DNA from: GWA1-54-12 sp964489845
GTDB lineage: Bacteria; Patescibacteriota; Minisyncoccia; UBA6257; GWB1-50-10
NCBI GenBank assembly: GCA_964489845.1
Contig: CAZAZV010000008.1
Coordinates: 1 to 30,053, forward strand
DNA: 30,053 nucleotides
Direction: 5' to 3'
This document shows, piece by piece, positions 6,021 through 13,510 of the stretch; the first letter of the stretch is position 1, and each line of letters begins with the position of its first letter. The translations under genes and the position numbers were made by a program. The notes under the pieces are model-generated. The model worked only from the letters and a program-made list of their open reading frames with translations. It made no database searches and was not told the DNA's origin.

Positions 6021-6654
6021 CGGCATACCGCCATCTTCCGTACTGGTCTCTCCGAAACCTGTGGATAACTTTATCGGTATCGGATACCCATAATTTCTCG
6101 ATGCGCTCCTTTTCGTACGGGGCGAATTCGAAATACAGTTTACCGCCCGGTGCGAGCCGTGCGGGCGCCTCGCGGAGCAATCGCCGTATGTACCGCAGGC
6201 CATCCTTGCCCGCGAAGAGCGCGCCGTGCGGTTCCCATTTCAGTACCTCTCCGTCGACGGGATCGCCCTCACCGATGTACGGCGGGTTCGCGAGAATATA
6301 ATCGTACTTCGCTCTCGGCGGAATGTCCCTGAACACGTCCGAGCGGTAGACGCGGTATCTTTTCTTCGGTATGCCGTTCTTTCCCAGGTTGAGCTTGATT
6401 TGTTCCACGAACGCGGGGTTGAGTTCGGCGAAATCGACGTGCGCCGACGGCACCGCTTTCAGGACCGCGATGCCGATGCAACCCGAGCCGGAGAATACGT
6501 CGAGCACCCGCGCCGCTCCGCGCATCGCTCGTATCGCCTGTTCTGTCCAATATTCCGTCTCCGGTCTCGGAATAAAAGGGCGCCACGACATATCGAGTTC
6601 GGCGCCGAGGAAAGGAACGGTTCCTTCTTTATAGGCTTGAGGGATTTTCTCCAC
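6001..6654 (-). CDS. prmC: Release-factor glutamine methyltransferase PrmC/HemK, N-terminally short
   Basis: Methylates the GGQ glutamine of peptide release factors with S-adenosylmethionine. 217 aa versus roughly 280 typical: the five-helix N-terminal domain is largely absent. Motifs seen are FIPRPETEYW, the SAM loop VLDVFSGSGCIGIAVL, FAELNP and the catalytic NPPYIGEGD. The start is a GTG overlapping the end of the DoxX gene by 26 bases. Its C-terminal LWVSDTDKVIHRF stretch is encoded by a 39-bp palindromic element (6058-6096) that recurs at 14975-15013. Confidence 0.88.
   Translation of the reverse strand: MEKIPQAYKEGTVPFLGAELDMSWRPFIPRPETEYWTEQAIRAMRGAARVLDVFSGSGCIGIAVLKAVPSAHVDFAELNPAFVEQIKLNLGKNGIPKKRYRVYRSDVFRDIPPRAKYDYILANPPYIGEGDPVDGEVLKWEPHGALFAGKDGLRYIRRLLREAPARLAPGGKLYFEFAPYEKERIEKLWVSDTDKVIHRFRRDQYGRWRYAVMSRSK
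6058..6096. repeat. 39-bp element: DnaA-box match plus inverted repeat, copy A (inside prmC)
   Basis: It contains TGTGGATAA (6060-6068, perfect DnaA-box consensus on the minus strand) followed by a 23-nt inverted repeat (6071-6093) with one mismatched pair. 37 of 39 bases match copy B at 14975-15013. It is translated in frame within the prmC C-terminus. Confidence 0.8.
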
Positions 6655-7153
6655 CGCTCTGTTGCGTCGTCGGTTTCTTCCTGAAAATCCTGATGGTGCG
6701 GTCTTTCAAAAACCGGTCTATGCCCCAGGTCTCCCCCGCCCTCGTGCCGATAAGGAGCAGGAACACTAGTACATAGATGATATGCTCGTCAACGATGAAT
6801 GAGCGGAACATGGCTCCGGTGATGTGCGGCAGGTTAAAGTCAACGATGTATGAGGTCAGCACGGCGAGTATGCCGAACCATGACGCGTACCGCGTCGCGA
6901 GACCAATGATGAGTCCCAGGCCGATGAGCGTCAGCCCCCACTCCACGATGAAGCTGAGCCATCCGAGGTTGTCCGGAAGCATGAGCCACTGCATCACATC
7001 CGGCAGGTAGTGGGCTGCGGCAAGCTGCGGAGCGGCGGTCCACGCGGGATTTACCAACTTCGACAAGCCGGCGTAGAGCATAATCCACCCCATGCCGAAT
7101 CGGAGCAGGAGTACCAAGAGGTCCTCTCCTTTCTCAAAGCGTAGCGTTTTCAT
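6629..7153 (-). CDS. DoxX-family membrane protein
   Basis: 174 aa with four predicted transmembrane segments, at about residues 12-32, 62-82, 86-106 and 122-138. The N-terminal RFGMGWIMLYAGLSKLVNP is the DoxX signature, and GLGLIIGLATRYASWFG matches the second family block. DoxX proteins occur in thiosulfate:quinone oxidoreductases and in redox-stress complexes with thiol-modifying partners, but most members are uncharacterised. No obvious redox partner lies nearby. A TATACT box is 9 bases before the ATG, and a GAAGGGAG purine stretch lies between them. Confidence 0.85.
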   Translation of the reverse strand: MKTLRFEKGEDLLVLLLRFGMGWIMLYAGLSKLVNPAWTAAPQLAAAHYLPDVMQWLMLPDNLGWLSFIVEWGLTLIGLGLIIGLATRYASWFGILAVLTSYIVDFNLPHITGAMFRSFIVDEHIIYVLVFLLLIGTRAGETWGIDRFLKDRTIRIFRKKPTTQQSGGENPSSL

Positions 7154-7160
7154 ACTCCCT

Positions 7161-8465
7161 TCAGTATACCATACCCTGCACGTGCTTCGCCGCCTCGGCG
7201 CGCGGGAGCGTTTCCTGCTTCCGCTCGCGCATGTTTCTCACGGTCACCGTGCCGCCTTCTTTCTCTTTCTTTCCGATGATGACAACGACCGGCGTGGAAA
7301 CCGATGCCGCATATGCAAGGCGCCCCTTCAACGTCTTTTCTTTGCCAATATAGAGCGCCGCGGGGATTCGCTTGCCCCGTAGGTCGTTTGTGAGCGCGAT
7401 GCCGTCCCGTTCGTCATCGGAGAGTACGAGCACCGCCTTCCGTTCCTTGTCCGGGAGCGGCGCGCCATCCAGAGCCGCGAGCAACCGGTCAATGCCGAGC
7501 GACATACCGACTGCCGGCATCTCCTTGCCGCCCACCGTTTCCATGAGCCCGTCGTACCTCCCTCCCCCGCCGACCGCACCGATGTCTTCTCTGTCCTTTA
7601 CCACGATTTCAAACACCATGCCAGTATAGTAATTCAAACCGCGCACAATCGACGGCGCGATACGCCACGCACGTCCCGGTATTTTGAATTGGTCCAGATA
7701 CTCCGCGAGCGCGGCGAGTTCGTCGAGCGCCGCATGCGTTTCCTTATGCCCGCGGAACATATCCCGCAGCTCCCGCAGAACGCTCCCCGCCTTTCCCGAA
7801 ACGGAAAGGAATGACTTGATAATTCTCGTCTTGTCGCCGCCTAACCCCTGGTTTTTCAACTCGCGCTGAACTCCCTCCCATCCGATTTTGTCGTATTTGT
7901 CGAGCGCACGGAGTCCCTCTTCGCGGGCGTTCTTTGCGACCTTCAGATATGCGAAGAACCCGTCCACCAGCGCGCGGTGATTGATGCGAAGCACGAAATC
8001 ATTCACTCCCGCTTCCTTGAGCGCGCTGTAGGCAAGCGCAATTATTTCCGCGTCCGCCACCGCGCCGCGCGCACCTACAATGTCGGCATCCGCTTGCATG
8101 AATTCCTTGTACCTCCCCGCCTGCTGGCGTTCGCCCCTCCACACCGTACCGATCGTATAGAGCCGCGCCGGTTTCTTGAACGCGTCCGGATACATCGCCA
8201 TGACCCGCGCCAAGGGAAGCGTGTGCTCCGGCCGCAACGCGAGCTCGCCGTCGTTCAGGGTAAAAAGCTGTTTGCCGAATGACTCCTCGCCGCCGGTCAA
8301 AAGCGCGGTATATTCGACGGCCGGCGTGTCGATGCGGGAAAACCCGAACCGCTCGAACGTCCGCTCCGCGGCGCGCATCAGCGCGGCGCGTCTCGTTGCG
8401 TCGTTTCCGATATAGTCCCTGAACCCGCCCGGGAGCACCGGCTTGTCGAGCTTAGATGTCTTCAT
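7161..8465 (-). CDS. hisS: Histidyl-tRNA synthetase
   Basis: Class II aminoacyl-tRNA synthetase charging tRNA-His. 434 aa from ATG 8465 (a TTG three codons upstream is an alternative). Motifs seen: PGGFRDYIG at the N-terminus, motif 2 region YTIGTVWRGERQQAGRYKEF, the HisA loop RGLNYYTGMVFEI, GAVGGGGRYDGLME and motif 3 AVGMSLGIDRLLAAL. The C-terminal anticodon-binding domain includes AVLVLSDDERDG and ALYIGKEKTLKGRLAYAAS. The start overlaps the 3' end of eno by 14 bases, suggesting translational coupling. Confidence 0.96.
   Translation of the reverse strand: MKTSKLDKPVLPGGFRDYIGNDATRRAALMRAAERTFERFGFSRIDTPAVEYTALLTGGEESFGKQLFTLNDGELALRPEHTLPLARVMAMYPDAFKKPARLYTIGTVWRGERQQAGRYKEFMQADADIVGARGAVADAEIIALAYSALKEAGVNDFVLRINHRALVDGFFAYLKVAKNAREEGLRALDKYDKIGWEGVQRELKNQGLGGDKTRIIKSFLSVSGKAGSVLRELRDMFRGHKETHAALDELAALAEYLDQFKIPGRAWRIAPSIVRGLNYYTGMVFEIVVKDREDIGAVGGGGRYDGLMETVGGKEMPAVGMSLGIDRLLAALDGAPLPDKERKAVLVLSDDERDGIALTNDLRGKRIPAALYIGKEKTLKGRLAYAASVSTPVVVIIGKKEKEGGTVTVRNMRERKQETLPRAEAAKHVQGMVY
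7163..7168 (-). promoter_or_regulatory. -10 box (TATACT) of the doxX-like gene
   Basis: TATACT on the minus strand, 9 bases before ATG 7153, lying in the last few bases past the hisS stop. The predicted leader is 2-3 nt. Confidence 0.55.
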
Positions 8466-9621
8466 TTCTTGCAATCATAACCAATCGTTCGTATTTGGCA
8501 ACCCGCTCCTGCTGCACCGGCGCGCCGATCTTGAGCGCCTCCGCGCCGCAGCCGTAGCCGAGGTCCACGATGAAATCGTCGTCTGTTTCCCCGCTCCGGT
8601 GCGAAACGAATATTTTCCAGCCGTATTTTTGCGCCATGCGCACGACCGCGAGCGTTTCCGTCACCGTCCCGACTTGATTCGGCTTTATGATGATGCCGTT
8701 CACACTCCCCTCCCGTTCCGCCCGCGCGACGCGCTCGAGGTTCGTCACGGTCAAGTCGTCCCCGACGACGGCAATCTTGCTTCCGAGCCGCTTCTTCACA
8801 CGCGCGAAACTTGCGAAATCCTCTTCGGGGAACGGGTCCTCGAGGTAGATGAAGGGATATCGCCTCGCCATGTCGTCGTAAAGCGGCTCGAGTTCCCACG
8901 CGTTCTGCTGCACGTCCGAAGCCGCTGCGTCGATACCGACATCAATGTCGGTTCCCGTCCGCTCTCGCGCTTCCATAAGCAGATCGAACGGCGCAAGGGC
9001 GCTCGCCATATCCGGCGCATAGCCGCCTTCGTCTCCTTGTGAGAGTTTATACCTCTTTTCCTCGAGCACCTTCCCCAACATCGCGAGCATTTCCCGTACG
9101 ACTCTCGCCGCCTCGGCAACTTCCCGCGTCCGCGGCACCACTAAATACTCCTGAAACACCAAGTTGTTTTTCGCGTGGACGCCGCCGTTTATGAGGTTTG
9201 CGAGCAGCTTCGGAGCGTGCCGCTGTTCCACGTCAAACGCGCCGGCGGTCCGGATGTATTTCCAGAGCGGGATGTGCTCGAGGTGCGCCGCGGCGCGGTA
9301 AAAACAGTACGAGAGCGCGAGCGTCGTATTCGCGCCGAGCACGCTCTTATCATCGCTCCCGTCGAGGTCGCACAACGTCTTGTCAAGCGCCGCACTGTCC
9401 CGCACGTCCCGTCCCACGAGCGCGGGTTCCACAATCTCTTGTATGTGACCGAGCGCTTCTTTTGCGGGAACCGCATGCGCCTCGTGTTTTCCCACGCTCT
9501 TGCCCGCCGGGACCGACGCGCGCACCGAAACGCCGCTTTTTGTTGTGAGCGTTACCTCAATGGTGTCTTCTCCTCTCGAGTCCTTGATGATTCCGCCTTC
9601 GAGCCTCGCGATCTTCGGCAT
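8452..9621 (-). CDS. eno: Enolase, short divergent form
   Basis: Interconverts 2-phosphoglycerate and phosphoenolpyruvate in glycolysis. 389 aa from ATG 9621 (MPKIARLEGG), about 40 shorter than typical. Conserved sites: GGVHAKNN with the catalytic His, QEYL, GIDAAAS and LEDPF and GDDLTVTN (Mg ligands D/E/D), IIIKPNQVGTVTET (catalytic Lys), VSHRSGET, and ERVAKYERL at the end. The mobile loop that normally reads SGASTG is AGKSVG (residues 39-44), losing the Mg-coordinating Ser. The upstream reading-frame extension is rejected because family homology starts at MPKI. It follows the cupredoxin-like gene by 11 bases. Confidence 0.93.
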   Translation of the reverse strand: MPKIARLEGGIIKDSRGEDTIEVTLTTKSGVSVRASVPAGKSVGKHEAHAVPAKEALGHIQEIVEPALVGRDVRDSAALDKTLCDLDGSDDKSVLGANTTLALSYCFYRAAAHLEHIPLWKYIRTAGAFDVEQRHAPKLLANLINGGVHAKNNLVFQEYLVVPRTREVAEAARVVREMLAMLGKVLEEKRYKLSQGDEGGYAPDMASALAPFDLLMEARERTGTDIDVGIDAAASDVQQNAWELEPLYDDMARRYPFIYLEDPFPEEDFASFARVKKRLGSKIAVVGDDLTVTNLERVARAEREGSVNGIIIKPNQVGTVTETLAVVRMAQKYGWKIFVSHRSGETDDDFIVDLGYGCGAEALKIGAPVQQERVAKYERLVMIARNEDI

Positions 9622-9632
9622 TCCGGCGCGCG

Positions 9633-10214
9633 TTACTGATTCTGATTCACGATGAGGCGCCCTGCGGGTGAGCCCGAGCACGCCTTCGTGCAGAAGAATC
9701 GGTAATCTCCGTACGGATATGCCTGAAATGAAATTTGCTGTGTGGTTCCCTTCGCGAACGCTTCATAGATACCGAAGTCGGGGAACGACACGTCATAATT
9801 CTTGTCGACAGCGGTGAACTTTATTACCACGACGTCACCTTCGTTCACGATAATGTTCGGCGGATTGAACGCGTTATTATCAGCACTGATCGAAAACACG
9901 CGCCGCGCCACGTTCCCACTGATTTTCTGAACCGTCTCCGGCACCGCGATGGCTCCCTCTACGGGAAGCGTGTCGGCATTTATGGCCGTCGAACTGTCTC
10001 CTGCCAAACCGGGGGTGACAACCGTACCCGCCAGTTTCTCGCGCGTCCCCCCCTCAACTGAAGGGAGCGCGCCCGCGTCGGCGGGTCTGAACGGGTCGAT
10101 CCCCAGCACGTTGTTTCCCGTGCTGGTTCGTATGGCGTTGTGGTAGAGCAATCCGACGACAAGCAGTGCGGCGAGCGCAACCGTTATTGCAATGAGCGTC
10201 GGTTCCTTCTTCAT
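9633..10214 (-). CDS. Membrane-anchored cupredoxin-like protein with an incomplete copper site
   Basis: 193 aa. Residues 7-24 form a signal anchor, then a linker of about 80 residues, then a cupredoxin beta-sandwich (about 105-193): NNAFNPPNIIVNEGDVVVIKF, VSFPDFGIYEAFAKG, QAYPYGDYRFFCTKACSGSP. The C-x3-C (C175, C179) resembles the CuA loop of cytochrome oxidase subunit II, but the expected His and Met ligands are absent, as is the His normally at the DVSF position. Copper binding is thus doubtful. There are no oxidase genes here. ATG 10214 is preferred because a TATACT box ends 7 bases before it. ATG 10220 is an alternative. Confidence 0.85.
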   Translation of the reverse strand: MKKEPTLIAITVALAALLVVGLLYHNAIRTSTGNNVLGIDPFRPADAGALPSVEGGTREKLAGTVVTPGLAGDSSTAINADTLPVEGAIAVPETVQKISGNVARRVFSISADNNAFNPPNIIVNEGDVVVIKFTAVDKNYDVSFPDFGIYEAFAKGTTQQISFQAYPYGDYRFFCTKACSGSPAGRLIVNQNQ

Positions 10215-10221
10215 TACCATA

Positions 10222-10227
10222 AGTATA
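10222..10227 (-). promoter_or_regulatory. -10 box (TATACT) giving a leaderless cupredoxin mRNA
   Basis: TATACT on the minus strand, 7 bases before ATG 10214. A second TATAAT-like sequence lies slightly upstream. Confidence 0.6.
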
Positions 10228-10250
10228 GCATATCCATTATATCACATACG

Positions 10251-11792
10251 TCAGAGAAACCTCACCGCGTACCCGAGCTCGAGCGTGTCGAGATACGGCG
10301 ACGTGAAGGGATTGGAGTCGGGCACGAACGTCATCTCCCAGAAGAGCTGCCTCCCGTGGGGATTTTGGAATGTGACCACGTTACCGACCGCTGCGGAGGT
10401 CCACGTTTCGTTCGTCCCGTTTTTCATATACAGCGCCGCCGTTCCGCCGTACCCCAGCGTTTCAACGCTATCCACAATCGCGCGCACGACCTCCGCCGGA
10501 TAGTTGCTGACGTTCGCCGACACCACCTGGCGCATCGTCGATTTGTCGAACCCTTTGTCAACGAACGTCGAGAATGATTGCTCGCCGTCCCGCTGCGTCA
10601 GTTGCGCGATAAAGGTCCGAGTCCCCGCCGGAGCGAACAGGGCGAGGTCGACGGACGAAGGAAACAGTTCTTTGCTCAAATCGACGCCGCCCACGATTTC
10701 ATCCGTCCCGTTTTGGAACAGCTTAATGAACTTCGGCGTCCCTCTCGTCAAGCTCCATACATACCAGTCGCCTCCGCTCCGGAATGCCACGGGATAAAAT
10801 CCGTTTTCCATTACCCGTACGCCGAAAAAGCGCGATATGTTCGTCGCGGCACCGTTTTGAATATGATATCCTTGACCTTCGTAGGCGCCGTAGATGGCAA
10901 GAAAGTCGCTATCGCTGCCGCCGAACCCGATGGTACCCACATACTGCGACGTGAAAGGCGGATTGCTGCCGCCAAAGACCGGCGTTAGGGTCGGCTTCGA
11001 TGCGCTCGTGAGCGGCAGGAAAAACATCCGTCCGACGTATCCCGCATCGGTCCGCTCGACGGTTCCGACAAGCCATGTGGTATCGAGCATGCCGATGGAA
11101 ACATTCGACAGCCGGTTCTTATCCACAATGCTCGGAAGGGAAACACTCACTCCCGTTTTGAAATTCTGCTTGCTTGATGCCGGCATGACATAGAGCGACA
11201 ACCCGTCTTGCACGAGACATGTTTGCCGTATGCAGCTTGTCACCGTTCCATCACTCGCGGCGATCGGCGAGTTATAAAAGTTTCCCCCGCCCGTCTGCCA
11301 GGTGAAGAGCGGCGGCAGCATAAATGCGGTCATGTCGACGTCTTGGTACAGCGTCGTCGAACTTTGGTTTATCCACCCGACGCCAGAGAATAAGTCCGTG
11401 AAACTCGAAACGACCAGATCCTCCCCCGGTTGCACCAAGCCGCTCCCGTTTTCCGCGGCCGAAGACGGCACCGCTCCGGTAGCGAGCGGAGGGGGCGCTT
11501 CCGTCCCGGTCTGCGTCTGTGTTTGGGTTTGAGTCGGTACCGGCACGTTATTCACTTGCACGGCGCCGCTCGATTGATTGTTGATGGCGGTTATGTTCGA
11601 CACCAACCGTTCCCGCAAAACCTGTTCCACCATCCCGCGCGCCTGGAGCGCGAGCCATATAATCGCGATGAAGAGCGCGAGCGCGACAAGTACCACGAAC
11701 GATATCGTGAAAAACCAGCTCACGGCGAGTTGCACCTTTCTTGGAAGCAACCGGTACAGGTTCTGGAAAAAATTCGGCGTGCGACGCGGCAT
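10251..11792 (-). CDS. Large single-pass surface protein of unknown family
   Basis: 513 aa, not recognised. A short basic cytoplasmic N-terminus (MPRRTPNFFQNLYRLLPRK) precedes one strong transmembrane segment (about 23-50). A linker of TQ repeats and proline follows (about 85-105), then some 380 residues predicted outside the cell. That part is rich in beta strands, Gly, Ser and Asn, with repeated strand-turn segments (YVGTIGFGGSDSDFLAIYG, DWYVWSLTRGTPKFIKLF), which would fit a beta-propeller. Two cysteines (SCIRQTC) could form a disulfide. It begins 2 bases after the stop of the ATP-cone gene, so the two are cotranscribed. Confidence 0.75.
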   Translation of the reverse strand: MPRRTPNFFQNLYRLLPRKVQLAVSWFFTISFVVLVALALFIAIIWLALQARGMVEQVLRERLVSNITAINNQSSGAVQVNNVPVPTQTQTQTQTGTEAPPPLATGAVPSSAAENGSGLVQPGEDLVVSSFTDLFSGVGWINQSSTTLYQDVDMTAFMLPPLFTWQTGGGNFYNSPIAASDGTVTSCIRQTCLVQDGLSLYVMPASSKQNFKTGVSVSLPSIVDKNRLSNVSIGMLDTTWLVGTVERTDAGYVGRMFFLPLTSASKPTLTPVFGGSNPPFTSQYVGTIGFGGSDSDFLAIYGAYEGQGYHIQNGAATNISRFFGVRVMENGFYPVAFRSGGDWYVWSLTRGTPKFIKLFQNGTDEIVGGVDLSKELFPSSVDLALFAPAGTRTFIAQLTQRDGEQSFSTFVDKGFDKSTMRQVVSANVSNYPAEVVRAIVDSVETLGYGGTAALYMKNGTNETWTSAAVGNVVTFQNPHGRQLFWEMTFVPDSNPFTSPYLDTLELGYAVRFL

Positions 11793-11794
11793 CG

Positions 11795-12610
11795 TTACTT
11801 CACATTAAGGAGCTGCTTCGCCTGCAGCGAGAGGGTCCGGGCCGCGGAAGATGGGAGTCCGAAGCGCCGTGCCAGTTCCTCCGCGTCGAGTCCCGCGAGT
11901 TCGTAGGCAAAATAGACGTTGTGAGCAGCAAGTTTCTCCCGCGCGTTTCCGCCCGCGGCCGCGAGTACCGTAATGGGATACAGCGCCTTGTCTTCAATGA
12001 GGCGTTCCAAGCTTGCGCCCTCGGGGTATCGCCATGCCGTTACTTTCAAGGAGCGGCACTGCGCGTATTGCTTCGCTTTTGCGGTGAGCTTCGTGTTCGT
12101 CACCAGCCATACGTCGCACGGCTCACTCGCGCGCTCCTTCACGTCCAAGCCGCGCGCATACGTGTACATAATGTCTTTGATGTCGGACTTCGTTCCTCTC
12201 CGATTGTGATACTTCGCTTCGATGAGGTAGCAGTCGTTTCCCTTCTTCGCGACGACGTCGATTTCGTGCGTCGTACACGCACCGGAAACGATTTGGTCCG
12301 TTTTGGTCTCGTAGCCGTACGCCTCGAGTACGCGCGCCAGATACTGCTCGAAGTAGTAACCCGCGGGACCGAGTTCCATAATCGCGCTTCGGAGCGAGTA
12401 GCGTGCCGCTGCCGCGACGTGCTCTTCCGAAAGCGCCTTTCTCACCCGCTCGAAGAGCGCCGCCGTCGATGCACCGCCTTTCAGGCGCCTCGTGACACCG
12501 CGTTCCACGTCAGCGGCGACGGACGACGGGACGCCGACGCGTTCGAGTGAACTCTTGAGCTTTTCCGGTTGGTACGGTTCCGTCTCGCCCGATGCTTTCC
12601 TCACGTCCAT
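11795..12610 (-). CDS. ATP-cone domain fused to a PD-(D/E)XK nuclease-like domain
   Basis: 271 aa. Residues 1-85 resemble the ATP-cone, a nucleotide-sensing domain of ribonucleotide reductase and NrdR (VRKASGETEPYQPEKLKSSLERVGV). Residues 85-200 resemble Mrr/restriction-type nucleases: GYYFEQYLARVLEAYGY, then HEIDVVAKKG (D118) and YLIEAKYHN (E131, K133), the D...ExK core. A C-terminal alpha-helical region follows. Related ATP-cone/nuclease fusions exist among annotated restriction-endonuclease-like proteins. A nucleotide-regulated DNase or repair role is inference. A TATAAT box ends 6 bases before the ATG. Confidence 0.8.
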   Translation of the reverse strand: MDVRKASGETEPYQPEKLKSSLERVGVPSSVAADVERGVTRRLKGGASTAALFERVRKALSEEHVAAAARYSLRSAIMELGPAGYYFEQYLARVLEAYGYETKTDQIVSGACTTHEIDVVAKKGNDCYLIEAKYHNRRGTKSDIKDIMYTYARGLDVKERASEPCDVWLVTNTKLTAKAKQYAQCRSLKVTAWRYPEGASLERLIEDKALYPITVLAAAGGNAREKLAAHNVYFAYELAGLDAEELARRFGLPSSAARTLSLQAKQLLNVK

Positions 12611-12616
12611 GCGTCA

Positions 12617-12622
12617 ATTATA
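12617..12622 (-). promoter_or_regulatory. -10 box (TATAAT) giving a leaderless ATP-cone/nuclease mRNA
   Basis: A perfect TATAAT on the minus strand, 6 bases before ATG 12610, overlapping the stop region of fmt. Confidence 0.7.
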
Positions 12623-13475
12623 ACACTCCGCCGAACGATGTGGGTTTCTTTCCCGCGTATTGCACCCTCTCAAGTACCAACTTCCCCTCGCGCACGTCGC
12701 CCCGCAGCAGCTTTATCCGCTTCCCTCCCGCATTGACGGTCCACACTCCCGGCTCGAATGCAAAGGCATGGATGCGGCGGACGATTTTCCCCGCTCCCTC
12801 CGCATCGCCCGCGAGTGCGCGCTCCACTTCCGCGAGCGGCACGAATGCGTCATCCGTCCTGAAAAATCTCGTGTATGTCGCGCGCGATTCATCCTGCGGC
12901 TCGGGATGGATGTCCCCCGCCACATACCGCGGCAGCGTTTCGTTCACCAGGTCGGCACCCAGCGTTGCAAGTAACGATTCGAGTTCTTCGTAATATAAGG
13001 TGGATACGTCTTGTTCGAGTTCCCGCTCCGCGAGGACGGGACCGTGGTCCATTTCCTTATCCAAGAGGAAAAGCGTCGTCCCCGTGCGCGATTCACCCGC
13101 GAGGAGCGCGCTCTGGAGCGGCGACGGACCTCGATATGCGGGGAGGAGCGAAGGATGGACGCCGACCGCACCGTGCCGGGGAATCGCGAGCACGTCTTCC
13201 GGAATGATGCTGCCGTACGCGGCGACAAGGTAAACGTCCGCGTTCAGTCCCCCACAAACCTCTCGCAATTCGGTTTTGTTCGCCGGTTGGGACATCGGCA
13301 CGCCCCACCCCTTTTCTTTCACGAACATCTTGACCGCCGGCGGCGTGATGACACCCTCCCGTCCTACCGGTCTATCGGGGTTGCAGACAATCGCGGCGGG
13401 AATCCCCAGTATCTCCGCGGTTTCCTCAAGCACCAGCCGCGCGAACCGCGGCGAGCCGAAAAATACGTATTGCAT
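12618..13475 (-). CDS. fmt: Methionyl-tRNA formyltransferase
   Basis: Formylates initiator Met-tRNA with 10-formyl-tetrahydrofolate. 285 aa from ATG 13475. The N-terminal Rossmann part starts YVFFGSPRFARLVLEE, and the catalytic block GVHPSLLPAYRGPSPLQSALLAGE carries the SLLP loop and active-site His. DHGPVLAERE and a C-terminal domain (FRTDDAFVPLAEVERAL, RIHAFAFEPGVWTV) follow. An alternative ATG exists at 13487. The shorter start fits the family and has a weak TATGTT box 7 bases before it. Confidence 0.95.
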   Translation of the reverse strand: MQYVFFGSPRFARLVLEETAEILGIPAAIVCNPDRPVGREGVITPPAVKMFVKEKGWGVPMSQPANKTELREVCGGLNADVYLVAAYGSIIPEDVLAIPRHGAVGVHPSLLPAYRGPSPLQSALLAGESRTGTTLFLLDKEMDHGPVLAERELEQDVSTLYYEELESLLATLGADLVNETLPRYVAGDIHPEPQDESRATYTRFFRTDDAFVPLAEVERALAGDAEGAGKIVRRIHAFAFEPGVWTVNAGGKRIKLLRGDVREGKLVLERVQYAGKKPTSFGGVL

Positions 13476-13496
13476 CGTTGTCAACATAGATTACCA

Positions 13497-13502
13497 TAAA
13501 AT
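13497..13502 (+). promoter_or_regulatory. -10 box (TAAAAT) of the AlbA_2 gene
   Basis: TAAAAT, 8 bases before ATG 13511, in the short divergent spacer with fmt. It predicts a leaderless or near-leaderless mRNA. Confidence 0.5.
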
Positions 13503-13510
13503 ATGAAGCC

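Noticed and set aside
9622..9681. 20-residue upstream extension of enolase
   Set aside because: It overlaps the end of the cupredoxin gene and is not homologous. Enolase homology starts at MPKI.
11119..11127. Another perfect TTATCCACA DnaA-box match
   Set aside because: It lies in ordinary coding sequence (IVDKN) of the 513-aa protein, without the inverted repeat, so it is taken as chance. It also tempers the DnaA reading of the 39-bp element.
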